Source: an uncultured Parabacteroides sp. | Lineage (GTDB): Bacteria > Bacteroidota > Bacteroidia > Bacteroidales > Tannerellaceae | Reading direction: 5' to 3' | NCBI RefSeq assembly: GCF_947855115.1 | Contig: NZ_CANTZW010000011.1 | Span: forward strand, 1-64,000 | DNA: 64,000 bases | Shown: positions 1 through 8,371 of the stretch, one piece after another | How positions within the stretch are numbered: position 1 is the stretch's first letter | How the letters are laid out: each line of letters opens with the position of its first letter | The notes under the pieces: generated by a model | Told to the model about the DNA's origin: nothing | The model's database searches: none | What the model saw: only the letters and a program-made list of their open reading frames with translations | Position numbers and translations under genes: made by a program

Positions 1-17
1 GGTAATTCTCTCAAAGT

Positions 18-42
18 CCTTTGTATAAGGAACTAACAAAGG
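18..42. repeat. Short inverted repeat upstream of the SMP-30 gene
   Basis: CCTTTGT (18-24) and ACAAAGG (36-42) are exact inverted arms separated by 11 bases. They lie about 55 bases before the -7 element of the next gene, so an operator is possible, but an AT-rich chance match is not excluded. Confidence 0.25.
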
Positions 43-95
43 TATTCCAAAGTTAGAGAAATAATCTTTCATCATGGCATTATAAAACAAATTTA

Positions 96-103
96 TACCT
101 TTG
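96..103 (+). promoter_or_regulatory. Bacteroidetes -7 element TACCTTTG for the SMP-30 gene
   Basis: TACCTTTG matches TAnnTTTG and lies 23 bases before the ATG at 127. No clear TTTG -33 box is visible at the expected distance. Its position supports the ATG at 127 rather than the in-frame TTG at 118. Confidence 0.5.
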
Positions 104-126
104 TAAACTCAGATTCATTGTATGGC

Positions 127-1074
127 ATGAAAAAAATAGTTATTAATTTAATATTGGCATTTATCATGTTTAAAGGAACCTCTTGCACAAACGAGCCTGT
201 TATAATCCAGCCAGATCTAGCGTTTCGGGCAAAAGCTACTACAGGAGAGGGGGCGATCTGGCATCCTGATCGCAATACGCTTTTCTGGGTAGATATAGAA
301 GGCAAGACGTTGTATGAATATATGCCAGGGCTGGAAGACTGTCGTTCATGGCAATTTGACCGTATGGTATCTACCGTCGTGCCGGAAACGGACAGTACGG
401 TAGTCGTCGCTTTACAAAACGAGATTATCCGTGTAAACTTAACGGATGGAAACCAGACCTCTATCGCCCCAATCCCAGACAATAACGGGAAAATTCGTTG
501 CAACGACGGGAAATGCGACCCGTCCGGACGCCTATGGATCGGTACCATGGGATTTGGCGCACCTAAAGGAGCAGCCGGCCTTTACTGTGTCTGGGCGGAC
601 GGAACCGTGGAGACGAAGCTGACAAAAGTAACAATCTCCAATGGAATCGTATGGTCTTCCAACAAGAAATACATGTACTATAACGACACGCCTACCCGTA
701 GAATCATTCGTTTCCGGTACGACAACAGTTCCGGAAACATATTGTACGACGGCATAGCCGTAAATATACCCGAAGGCTCCGGTTCCCCGGATGGAATGAC
801 AATCGATAAGGATGATAATCTTTGGGTAGCTCAATGGGGAGGTGGCGGTGTCTATTGTTACAATCCTTACACGGGAGACTTATTGACAAAAATAGTAGTA
901 CCGGCCCCACACGTCGCGTCATGCGCTTTTGGCGGGAAAAGGCTCGATACACTGTATATAACAACCGCCCGCGCCGGGTTAAGCGAGGAACAACTTGAAA
1001 AATACCCTCTAAGCGGCAGTGTATTCTGTTGCGCCCCCGGAGCAACAGGATTACCGGCGAATTGTTTCCATTAA
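127..1074 (+). CDS. SMP-30/gluconolactonase/LRE family lipoprotein
   Basis: Predicted six-bladed beta-propeller sugar-lactone hydrolase, 315 residues. The N-terminus is a lipoprotein signal ending in GTSC (Cys20), so the protein should be anchored at the periplasmic face of a membrane or on the surface. Family landmarks visible are the N-terminal metal-ligand Glu in GEGAIWHPD, the Asn/Asp segment CNDGKCDPSGRLWIGTM and the SPDGM segment with the catalytic Asp. The family hydrolyses lactones such as gluconolactone; the substrate here is unknown. The ATG at 127 is chosen over the in-frame TTG at 118 because it gives a compact Lys-Lys signal peptide and sits well after the -7 element. It stands alone, 138 bases before rnr. 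Confidence 0.85.
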   Translation: MKKIVINLILAFIMFKGTSCTNEPVIIQPDLAFRAKATTGEGAIWHPDRNTLFWVDIEGKTLYEYMPGLEDCRSWQFDRMVSTVVPETDSTVVVALQNEIIRVNLTDGNQTSIAPIPDNNGKIRCNDGKCDPSGRLWIGTMGFGAPKGAAGLYCVWADGTVETKLTKVTISNGIVWSSNKKYMYYNDTPTRRIIRFRYDNSSGNILYDGIAVNIPEGSGSPDGMTIDKDDNLWVAQWGGGGVYCYNPYTGDLLTKIVVPAPHVASCAFGGKRLDTLYITTARAGLSEEQLEKYPLSGSVFCCAPGATGLPANCFH

Positions 1075-1212
1075 TAATCCGGAAGTATAAATCTAATTAA
1101 CACAATTGTCAACCAAATATTGATTTTAATTGTTTCCTTTGTAGACATGGCATATAAAAGACGAGACATATCCCTGTCCCCCATAAAAAACAAATGCTAA
1201 TAATTATACAGA

Positions 1213-3396
1213 ATGGCAAAGAATAGACCTGCAAAAAAAGATAATAAGGAGAAAAAAGGTAAGAAGGACAAGAGCGCTGGTAAGCGCATGAAAAAAGAAG
1301 CGATGATCCAAGCTATCATCTCCGTTTTCCAATCCTCTCCCAAAGAACCTTTCAACTATAAACAAATCAGTAAGATCATCGGAGTCGAGAACCAAGTGCA
1401 AAAACGGCAAGTGGTAGACATCTTATATGACCTATCCGCGGAAGATATCATCACCGAGCTAGACCGCGGCCGCTACCGGCTCAACGGACTGGGGACCGTG
1501 GCCATAGGAACTTTCTCCCGCCGTAGTAACGGAAAGAACTCTTTCATTCCTGAAGATGGAGGCACGCCGGTATTCATCGCCGAACGTAATTCCGGCCATG
1601 CCATGGATGGCGACAAGGTGAAAGTGCAACTTTTCGCCAAACGCAAAGGCGCGGAACCGGAAGGCGAGGTCGTAGAAATCCTTGAGAGTAAGGAACGTAC
1701 TTTCGTAGGCAAACTCCAAGTAACAAAGGGGTTCGCTTTCTTAGTCACGGAGAACAAGACGCTGGCAAACGATATTTTCATCCCTAAAGATAAACTGAAA
1801 GGGGGCAAGAATGGCGACAAAGCGATCGTACGTATCATAGAATGGCCCGATGGAGCCAAGAATCCGCTGGGTGAGGTTGTCGATATCTTAGGCATAGCCG
1901 GGCAGAATACCGCCGAGATGCACGCGATCCTGGCCGAATTCGGACTGCCTTACAAATATCCCTCCTCGGTAGAGAAAGCGGCAGATAAGATCCCGGAAAC
2001 GATCTCTCCGGAGGAGATAGAGCACCGGGAGGATTTCCGGGAAATAACAACATTCACGATCGACCCGAAAGACGCAAAAGACTTTGATGACGCCCTTTCC
2101 GCACGCCGTTTGGATAACGGTAACTGGGAAGTCGGCGTACATATCGCCGACGTAACGCATTACGTGAAAACAGATGGTATCATCGACAAAGAAGCACAAA
2201 GCCGTGCGACTTCCGTCTATTTGGTAGATCGTACGATTCCAATGCTTCCCGAGCGGCTTTGCAACCAAATATGCTCCTTACGCCCCGATGAGGAAAAATT
2301 ATGTTTTTCCGCCATATTCGAGTTAAATAGTGATGCCGTGGTACAAAATTCCCACATCTGCCGAACGATTATCAAGAGTGACCGCCGTTTTACCTATGAG
2401 GAGGCACAAGAGGTGATCGAGACCGGTGAAGGAGACTACAAAGAGGAGATATTGGCTTTGAACAACCTTGCCAAGAAATTAAGGGAACGCCGTTTCAAGA
2501 GCGGTGCCATCAACTTCGACCGCTATGAGGTTAAATTCGAGATCGACGAACAAGGGAAACCTGTCCGTGTTTATTTCAAGATCTCAAAAGACGCAAATAA
2601 GCTAATCGAGGAGTTCATGCTACTGGCCAACCGTACCGTAGCCGAATTCGTCGGCCGTCCTCCCAAGGGAAAGAGCAAGAAGACATTCGTCTATCGTATC
2701 CATGAGCTTCCAGACCCGGATAAGATGGAGAATTTCGCCTCTTTCATTCGTCGCTTCGGCTATAAATTGAAAACAGACGGAACAAAGACCGATGTATCCA
2801 AGGGAATCAATCTCTTATTGGACAATGTACAAGGGAAACCGGAAGAGAACCTGATCGAGACAGTAGCGATCCGCGCCATGCAAAAAGCCCGCTACTCCAC
2901 GGAGAACATCGGCCACTATGGATTGGCTTTCGAGTATTATACGCATTTCACCTCTCCTATCCGACGTTACCCGGATATGATGGTACACCGATTGCTGGAA
3001 CGTTATCTGGCAGGTGGGCGCAGTGTTATACAAAAGAAGTATGAGGAGCTGTGCGATCATTGCTCCAGCATGGAGCAAGTAGCGGCCAATGCCGAGCGTG
3101 CATCTATCAAATACAAGCAAGTGGAATTCATGCAAGATAAGTTAGGCATGGTATTCGATGGCGTAATCTCCGGTGTCACCGAATGGGGGCTTTACGTAGA
3201 GCTGAATGAGAATAAATGCGAGGGACTTGTGCCTATCCGTGATCTGGATGACGATTACTATGAGTTCGACGAGAAAAATTATTGCTTATTGGGCCGCCGC
3301 AAGAAACGTCAATATCGTTTGGGAGACCCGATTACAGTCAAGATAGCGCAAGCGAACCTCGAACGCAAGCAGCTCGATTTCCAATTAGCGGAATAA
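1213..3396 (+). CDS. rnr: Ribonuclease R
   Basis: 3'-5' exoribonuclease of the RNase II/R (RNB) family, 727 residues, degrading structured RNA in the cytoplasm. The N-terminal 30 residues are very Lys-rich; a winged-helix-like segment, cold-shock OB folds and the RNB domain follow. The magnesium-binding motif DPKDAKDFDDAL is at residues 284-295, and HFTSPIRRYPD is present near the end of RNB. An S1 domain (GVISGVTEWGLYVEL) closes the protein. Length and domain order are normal for the family. A strong hairpin terminator follows at 3431. Confidence 0.97.
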   Translation: MAKNRPAKKDNKEKKGKKDKSAGKRMKKEAMIQAIISVFQSSPKEPFNYKQISKIIGVENQVQKRQVVDILYDLSAEDIITELDRGRYRLNGLGTVAIGTFSRRSNGKNSFIPEDGGTPVFIAERNSGHAMDGDKVKVQLFAKRKGAEPEGEVVEILESKERTFVGKLQVTKGFAFLVTENKTLANDIFIPKDKLKGGKNGDKAIVRIIEWPDGAKNPLGEVVDILGIAGQNTAEMHAILAEFGLPYKYPSSVEKAADKIPETISPEEIEHREDFREITTFTIDPKDAKDFDDALSARRLDNGNWEVGVHIADVTHYVKTDGIIDKEAQSRATSVYLVDRTIPMLPERLCNQICSLRPDEEKLCFSAIFELNSDAVVQNSHICRTIIKSDRRFTYEEAQEVIETGEGDYKEEILALNNLAKKLRERRFKSGAINFDRYEVKFEIDEQGKPVRVYFKISKDANKLIEEFMLLANRTVAEFVGRPPKGKSKKTFVYRIHELPDPDKMENFASFIRRFGYKLKTDGTKTDVSKGINLLLDNVQGKPEENLIETVAIRAMQKARYSTENIGHYGLAFEYYTHFTSPIRRYPDMMVHRLLERYLAGGRSVIQKKYEELCDHCSSMEQVAANAERASIKYKQVEFMQDKLGMVFDGVISGVTEWGLYVELNENKCEGLVPIRDLDDDYYEFDEKNYCLLGRRKKRQYRLGDPITVKIAQANLERKQLDFQLAE

Positions 3397-3430
3397 ATCT
3401 GCCGGCGATACGACCGCCATAAGTATTCAA

Positions 3431-3472
3431 GTAAGTTAATTTCATGAGTTTATGAAATTAACTTACTTTTTT
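3431..3472 (+). terminator. Rho-independent terminator of rnr
   Basis: A perfect 15-bp stem, GTAAGTTAATTTCAT (3431-3445) with its complement (3452-3466), has a 6-base loop and is followed by six T. The T run is on the plus side, so it mainly terminates rnr, facing the convergent small gene ending at 3474. Confidence 0.9.
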
Positions 3473-3473
3473 A

Positions 3474-3686
3474 TTACCAGTAGGCCAGCCCCAACGCTCC
3501 GCAAGTAACCAATCCGGCCCCCAGCAACGCATAGAAGATACGCGCGCCGCCACGGCCCAACCAATTTACGAAAGTCATCGCCCCGCTGGTCTTAAAATAC
3601 CAATCGAAATTAAAGATCGCCGCTACGATCGAGAATACACCTAGAGCGATAAACAAGACTAAGATAAAATACTCAGAAGGATCCAT
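3474..3686 (-). CDS. Small two-helix membrane protein, Imm17-like
   Basis: A 70-residue protein with two hydrophobic helices (about 6-26 and 48-68) around a conserved-looking centre, NFDWYFKTSGAMTFVNWLGRGGARIFY. This pattern resembles the immunity 17 family (PF15562) as I remember it, which needs a profile check. Its start lies 3 bases after the tsaE stop, so the two are probably co-transcribed. No toxin gene is nearby, so the immunity label may only reflect shared ancestry. The function is unknown. Confidence 0.6.
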   Translation of the reverse strand: MDPSEYFILVLFIALGVFSIVAAIFNFDWYFKTSGAMTFVNWLGRGGARIFYALLGAGLVTCGALGLAYW

Positions 3687-3689
3687 AAC

Positions 3690-4109
3690 TTACTTAACCT
3701 CTACAGTACGCGAGCCATCCGGGTTCTCCGAGATCAAGACGTTCACCACGTCTCCGGGTAATAACTCTTCTATTTTCTCCGGCCATTCGATAAAACATAA
3801 AGCGCCGCTATAGAAATAGTCTTCCGTCCCGATATCCTCGGCCTCACTTAATTTATTGATCCGGTAGAAATCAAAATGATAGATCAATTCTCCTGTCGTA
3901 CCACTACGGTATTCATTGATAATAGCGAATGTAGGGCTATTAATCACGTCTTCTACGCCTAGCTCCTCGCATATCGCCTTGATAAAGGTTGTCTTGCCAG
4001 CTCCCATCGGCCCTTGAAAGGCAAAAACCGTACGATCATCCATGCCGGCGATAAACTCTTTGGCTGCCTCATGGATCTTATCCAAGCTTTCTATTTTTAT
4101 CGTGCTCAT
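3690..4109 (-). CDS. tsaE: tRNA threonylcarbamoyladenosine biosynthesis ATPase TsaE
   Basis: Cytoplasmic P-loop ATPase that works with TsaB and TsaD in t6A modification of ANN-decoding tRNAs. The Walker A motif GPMGAGKTT is at about residues 33-41, followed by the family segment [13 protein letters not shown] and the later [14 protein letters not shown] and CFIEWPEKI. From the ATG at 4109 the protein is 139 residues, the usual family size; a longer frame begins only with a TTG at 4151. It is probably the first gene of a two-gene transcript with the small membrane protein at 3474. Confidence 0.95.
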   Translation of the reverse strand: MSTIKIESLDKIHEAAKEFIAGMDDRTVFAFQGPMGAGKTTFIKAICEELGVEDVINSPTFAIINEYRSGTTGELIYHFDFYRINKLSEAEDIGTEDYFYSGALCFIEWPEKIEELLPGDVVNVLISENPDGSRTVEVK

Positions 4110-4227
4110 CTTATCTAACTTAACTATTTTCCAATCTTGTTCTCTATCCAATCCTCACTTTCCATACAACGATTTTATCTCATGATTCTTACGTATTCCA
4201 TCATGGATAAACCGATTTCTTCTTGCG

Positions 4228-4235
4228 CAAAATTA
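4228..4235 (-). promoter_or_regulatory. Candidate -7 element for tsaE
   Basis: On the minus strand TAATTTTG matches TAnnTTTG. It is about 118 bases before the tsaE ATG and the -33 region is weak, so the assignment is tentative. Confidence 0.3.
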
Positions 4236-4271
4236 AATAAAACCTATCATCCACGAACTTAAAAACGGCAT

Positions 4272-5822
4272 TTATTTTGGTTCCATCGTAATAAACGGCA
4301 CCAGCATCTCCTCCATCGAGATTCCTCCGTGCTGGAACGTATTCTTATAATAGGAAACGTAATAGTTGTAGTTATTCGGATAAGCGAAAAAATTCTCGCC
4401 ATAGGCAAAGATATATTTACTGCTCAAATTTGGAGAAGGAAGCCCCACTTTTTCCGGGTCCCGGATATCGAAGACCTCTTTCGGGTTGTAGTTTAAGTTT
4501 TTCCCTACCTTATAACGAAGGTTGGTATTTGTATTCTTATCACCGATCACCTTGACCGGATTATTTACCCGAATCGTCCCATGATCGGTCGTAACGATCA
4601 CCTTCGCCCCCCGCTCAGCGATCCGCTTGAACAGCTCTAGCGTGGAAGAATGCTGGAACCACGATTTAGTCAAACTACGATAGGCCGCCTCACTCTGCGC
4701 CAACTCACGGATCATCTTGCTTTCCGTACGAGCATGGGAAAGCATATCCACGAAATTCAACACGATCACATTGAGTTGATTACGGGTAAGAGACGGGATC
4801 GTGCCCAACAGCTTCTCCCCGTATTGAGAATCGTGTACTTTATTATATGAGAAAGTGTATTTCTTTCGAAAACGATCGATCAGGGTTTGAATCAACGGGG
4901 CCTCATTCAGGTTCTTGCCTTCCTCGCTCTCCTCATCTACCCACAAATCCGGGAACATCCGCTCTATTTGCGAGGGCATCAACCCCGAGAATATGGCATT
5001 CCGGGCATATTGCGTGGCAGTAGGTAGAATGCTATAATACAAGCTCTCGTCAAAAGTGAAATATTCGGCGAGTAATTCCTTTACGACTCTCCATTGATCC
5101 AAGCGGAAATTATCGATCAAGATAAAGAAGACCTTCTCGCCATTATCAAGCATCGGGAATACTTTTTTCTTGAAAAGATCGGGACTCATCAACGGACGAT
5201 CGGCCGGGTTCTGTATCCAGTTCACATAATTTTTCTTCACGAACTTGGCGAAAGCGTTATTGGCCTCTTCCTTCTGCATGCGGAGCATATCGGTCATTGC
5301 CACTTGACTGCTTTCCAGTTCCAGTTCCCAGTACACCAATTTCTTATAGACATCCATCCAATCATCCGTCGTCAAGGAATCATTGATTTGCATACCGATA
5401 CGACCGAAATCTTGCTGATAACCAACTGTTGTGGCCTCCGAGATAATCACGTTCTTATGGACATTCTTCTTGATGGAGAGAAGCAACTGGTTGGGATTTA
5501 CCGGTTTGATCAAATAATCCGCGATCTTATTCCCGATCGCCTGGTTCATGATGCTTTCTTCCTCGCTCTTGGTTACCATCACCACCGGTACGTCTGGGGC
5601 GATTTCCTTGATATGCGACAGCGTCTCCAGCCCTGTCAAGCCGGGCATATTCTCATCGAGAAAAATAATATCAAAAGATTGCTCCTTGCAACAGTCTATC
5701 GCATCCTGGCCACTTACCACCGGAATCACCTCATATCCCTTATCCTGCAAGAACAATATATGCGGTTTCAACAAATCAATCTCATCATCCGCCCAGAGTA
5801 CTCTGTCTTTCTTCGCTGCCAT
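4272..5822 (-). CDS. porX: PorX-type response regulator with PglZ domain (type IX secretion regulator)
   Basis: 516 residues: an N-terminal receiver domain (acidic pair Asp12/Asp13 region, phospho-acceptor Asp56 in FLDENMPGLTG, Thr84, Lys106) fused through a helical linker to a PglZ-type alkaline-phosphatase-like domain (ILIDNFRLDQW, TTDHGT). This architecture is that of PorX, which with the kinase PorY controls type IX secretion genes in Porphyromonas. No PorY is in the window, but the secretion core itself lies at 44.7-50.9 kb. The gene is monocistronic, with a good promoter at 5842-5872. Confidence 0.92.
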   Translation of the reverse strand: MAAKKDRVLWADDEIDLLKPHILFLQDKGYEVIPVVSGQDAIDCCKEQSFDIIFLDENMPGLTGLETLSHIKEIAPDVPVVMVTKSEEESIMNQAIGNKIADYLIKPVNPNQLLLSIKKNVHKNVIISEATTVGYQQDFGRIGMQINDSLTTDDWMDVYKKLVYWELELESSQVAMTDMLRMQKEEANNAFAKFVKKNYVNWIQNPADRPLMSPDLFKKKVFPMLDNGEKVFFILIDNFRLDQWRVVKELLAEYFTFDESLYYSILPTATQYARNAIFSGLMPSQIERMFPDLWVDEESEEGKNLNEAPLIQTLIDRFRKKYTFSYNKVHDSQYGEKLLGTIPSLTRNQLNVIVLNFVDMLSHARTESKMIRELAQSEAAYRSLTKSWFQHSSTLELFKRIAERGAKVIVTTDHGTIRVNNPVKVIGDKNTNTNLRYKVGKNLNYNPKEVFDIRDPEKVGLPSPNLSSKYIFAYGENFFAYPNNYNYYVSYYKNTFQHGGISMEEMLVPFITMEPK

Positions 5823-5841
5823 AAGCTTACTAGTTTATTTA

Positions 5842-5872
5842 CAAAAATATAGATAATCCTTCATATAACAAC
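5842..5872 (-). promoter_or_regulatory. porX promoter
   Basis: Minus strand: GTTG (5869-5872), 19 bases, then TATTTTTG (5842-5849). Both boxes and the spacing fit the Bacteroidetes sigma consensus (TTTG-N19-21-TAnnTTTG). It lies 19 bases before the porX ATG. Confidence 0.65.
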
Positions 5873-5920
5873 GAATTATAGAGATGTTTCGTATATAGGA
5901 TGATTTTTAACATATCAAGA

Positions 5921-5962
5921 AGCCGATATCTCGCTATTCAGAGAATAGCAGAGATACCGGCT
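5921..5962 (-). terminator. Terminator at the distal end of the RiPP cluster
   Basis: A long near-perfect stem, AGCCGATATCTCGCTATTC (5921-5939) against GAATAGC-GAGATA-CGGCT (5943-5962) with single mismatches and a 3-base loop, lies just after the stop at 5990 on the minus strand. The tail is only moderately T-rich. It marks the likely end of the long minus-strand transcript. Confidence 0.65.
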
Positions 5963-5989
5963 CAATAAGCAAAGTGTTAACCTATTCTA

Positions 5990-7009
5990 TTATGCAGGTT
6001 TTGATTCTTCTCGTTTTTGTACCTCGACAAACACCCAGTATATAATATATACAACTTCCTTTATTCGAATAAAGACAGACACCCAAAGAGCGATCGACAA
6101 CGAAACAGCTCCAATGCCAATCCCCAATTCAAAACTAGGCCATCCAGAAAATGCTAATAAAGCGGAAATAAAGATTGCCCACGAACCAACACGCCAATTC
6201 CATGAAATATTCCGAACCATTTCAATTTCATCCTGGTTCTTTAATCTCCCCCAATTATGTATACCAAGTTCATCTCGCCAACAAACAGCCAGTTTATACA
6301 AAATTCCGGCAGAAATCAAGATTCCACACCATCCCCACAAAGAGGAATACATCTCTTCATACAACAAGAATCCAATGCCCACAATCCAGAATACCAAATT
6401 CAATATTCCCCATATACAAAACCAAGGGAAAATTCGTTTTATCCAACAAATATCTTTCTTGCAGTCGCAAGCTGATTCTTCTATCCAATCTTTCAACAAC
6501 CTATTGCGACATTCAGCCCCTTTTCGCATCAATTTTAGTACAAGTTCTCTTAAAGCATTCCTATGTTCTTTCTCGGAAAGAAACCGTTCTCCCGCAAACA
6601 AATCCAATGTAATTCCACCGATCCACATCGCCTCCATTTCCTCTGGATAATATTGGTTTAACCCCCATGAGGTATCTCCTACCAAGAAACGCCTTCCATC
6701 AGAACCGTAGCAGACAACAAAATCCCTTACCCCATCATCCTTTTCCACAAAAATGATTACTGGAAACACAATCCTTTCCAATTGGGCCATTGTCAGCCTC
6801 CGTGTAATCGCCTCAAAACCCAACAAGCGTACGGCCTTCAGCAATCCCCCAATTTTTGTAACCCCTTTTGCTGTCTCACTCCATTCCGAAATCAGCCAAG
6901 GAGTAGTATCCCCATGATTATACCGAATTAAAGACCAAACACAAGCTACTCCCGTAGGGCATTGCTTAGCAAGAACAAACGTCTTTTTTATATGATCCAA
7001 GTCCATCAT
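5990..7009 (-). CDS. Membrane protein with degenerate C39-like domain
   Basis: 339 residues. Residues 1-125 align by eye with the C39 domain of the ABC exporter at 18589-20790. The equivalent of the catalytic His (HFVVLY there) is Asp96 (RDFVVCY), while the third residue is kept as Asp112 (GDTSWG). The Cys region reads QCPTGVACV (Cys17, Cys23), with either an insertion or Thr in place of the catalytic Cys, so proteolysis is unlikely. About four hydrophobic helices follow (near 196-220, 224-245 and 275-325) with no ATPase domain. Its start overlaps the preceding stop by four bases, so it is the last gene of the cluster. A substrate-binding, chaperone-like or immunity role is possible. Confidence 0.7.
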   Translation of the reverse strand: MMDLDHIKKTFVLAKQCPTGVACVWSLIRYNHGDTTPWLISEWSETAKGVTKIGGLLKAVRLLGFEAITRRLTMAQLERIVFPVIIFVEKDDGVRDFVVCYGSDGRRFLVGDTSWGLNQYYPEEMEAMWIGGITLDLFAGERFLSEKEHRNALRELVLKLMRKGAECRNRLLKDWIEESACDCKKDICWIKRIFPWFCIWGILNLVFWIVGIGFLLYEEMYSSLWGWCGILISAGILYKLAVCWRDELGIHNWGRLKNQDEIEMVRNISWNWRVGSWAIFISALLAFSGWPSFELGIGIGAVSLSIALWVSVFIRIKEVVYIIYWVFVEVQKREESKPA

Positions 7010-8364
7010 GCCAATAACGAGTTAATATAATCCATAGCCGTATCCGGTTCCGCAGCTATACGAGCCTTCATCTTCCGGACATTATCCTTATAATAATCAT
7101 AATTTCCCCAGATCTCATCAATCTTTCTTTTGATCGACCCCGGTGTAGCCCAACGCATATTTCCTTTTAAACCCATCCCATGATATACAACTCGTGCGGC
7201 ATTTCCCGGTTGATCCCAGTTTTTATCTAAGGGATAAACCAACATAGGCACCTCATTCGATATACACTCGGTAATACTATTCATCCCACCGTGCGTGACC
7301 ATTAAATCACAATATTGAAGAAGATGCAATTGTGGCACCCTCTTAAAAAGATAAACATTTCGGGAATAAGGAACGAAATCTACCGGAAAGACATTTTTGC
7401 TGATTGAGATAACAAAAGAAGCAATTCCTTCCATTTCTCTACAAACTCTTCTCAACATCATAAAAAAGCGGACAGCAAGTTTCTTGTCATTTACACTCAA
7501 CGTCCCTAAAGAGATATAAACAACCTTCTCACCGTGCCCCCGTAAGTCCACAATCCTATCCACACACTCTAAATATCTAGGAGAAAACCGCTCCTGCCTA
7601 TTTTCTTCACCTAAAATTCTTTTGAAAGACAATGTACTCTCAACAACTGGAAAATTGAAGGCAGTTGAAGGAATGACAATCTCTTTACCTCCCCGAAATT
7701 CCACACCTCTCGGAGAGTACCTACCATAATCAATCTCTTCGCAAATATTTTTATGTAGAATTCCAGCCAGTAATCTCAAATGATACATGATATTTTTCCC
7801 GGGGAATAATATTTGATCAATATATGAAACGCACTTAGATTTCACCCGATACCATTTCCATACGAAGCAGGCGAGTCTATATCCCATATTTGTATACTGG
7901 GGAAGAAAGCCATAACAAATCGGGAATAAATACGCATATCTTGCTGTACTTTGCATGGTCTGTATACGTAACAAACGACCTGATTTCAGATAAGAATCAT
8001 ACAAGAACTTCTTATAAAAATGGTGTGAGTCCAAACATACCAGATCCGGTTGTATTTGCACTAACATTTGCTTATGCGCAAAACACTCTTCTTGGATATA
8101 TCGCTTATCCTCTTTCAAACGAAATCGGGAGAGACAATAAAAGAATAAACAGAAACTAATCCTTACATATCGAATAGAAAAGCGACTAGGTAAGATGTGC
8201 CTCTCAATCGGGTAAGATTCAAATCCAGCTTTTCGTACCACTTGTTCATACTTCTTCTCACAAACAAATATTACCCTATTTGTTTTCACCAGCCTATTGG
8301 CCAGTAAGATACTGGCATTGTAATGCCCTGTAGCGGGAAATATATCAAACAAGATGGTTGCCAT
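7006..8364 (-). CDS. GT1-like glycosyltransferase (UDP-glycosyltransferase/MGT type), distal copy
   Basis: 452 residues, GT-B fold. The N-terminus MATILFDIFPATGHYNASI is the acceptor-side nucleotide-fold start of the MGT/UGT family. The C-terminal donor-binding motif is LLQYCDLMVTHGGMNSITECISNEVPMLVYP, followed by DQPGNAARV. It is homologous to the cluster's other GT1 (21523-22647), which begins MAVFLFDILNATGHVKP. The ATG at 8364 is preferred to an in-frame TTG at 8370. It begins 7 bases after the S46 peptidase and overlaps the next gene. The family glycosylates small molecules and peptides; the acceptor here is inferred to be the cluster product. Confidence 0.88.
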   Translation of the reverse strand: MATILFDIFPATGHYNASILLANRLVKTNRVIFVCEKKYEQVVRKAGFESYPIERHILPSRFSIRYVRISFCLFFYCLSRFRLKEDKRYIQEECFAHKQMLVQIQPDLVCLDSHHFYKKFLYDSYLKSGRLLRIQTMQSTARYAYLFPICYGFLPQYTNMGYRLACFVWKWYRVKSKCVSYIDQILFPGKNIMYHLRLLAGILHKNICEEIDYGRYSPRGVEFRGGKEIVIPSTAFNFPVVESTLSFKRILGEENRQERFSPRYLECVDRIVDLRGHGEKVVYISLGTLSVNDKKLAVRFFMMLRRVCREMEGIASFVISISKNVFPVDFVPYSRNVYLFKRVPQLHLLQYCDLMVTHGGMNSITECISNEVPMLVYPLDKNWDQPGNAARVVYHGMGLKGNMRWATPGSIKRKIDEIWGNYDYYKDNVRKMKARIAAEPDTAMDYINSLLA

Positions 8365-8371
8365 ATTCAAA

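Noticed and set aside
5094..5852. Plus-strand 252-codon frame opposite porX
   Set aside because: It is the antisense of the well-supported PorX gene, rich in His and Ile as expected of shadow frames.
5990..7009. Vitamin K epoxide reductase fusion
   Set aside because: C39-VKOR fusions occur in this phylum, but the membrane part has no CxxC motif or VKOR signature.
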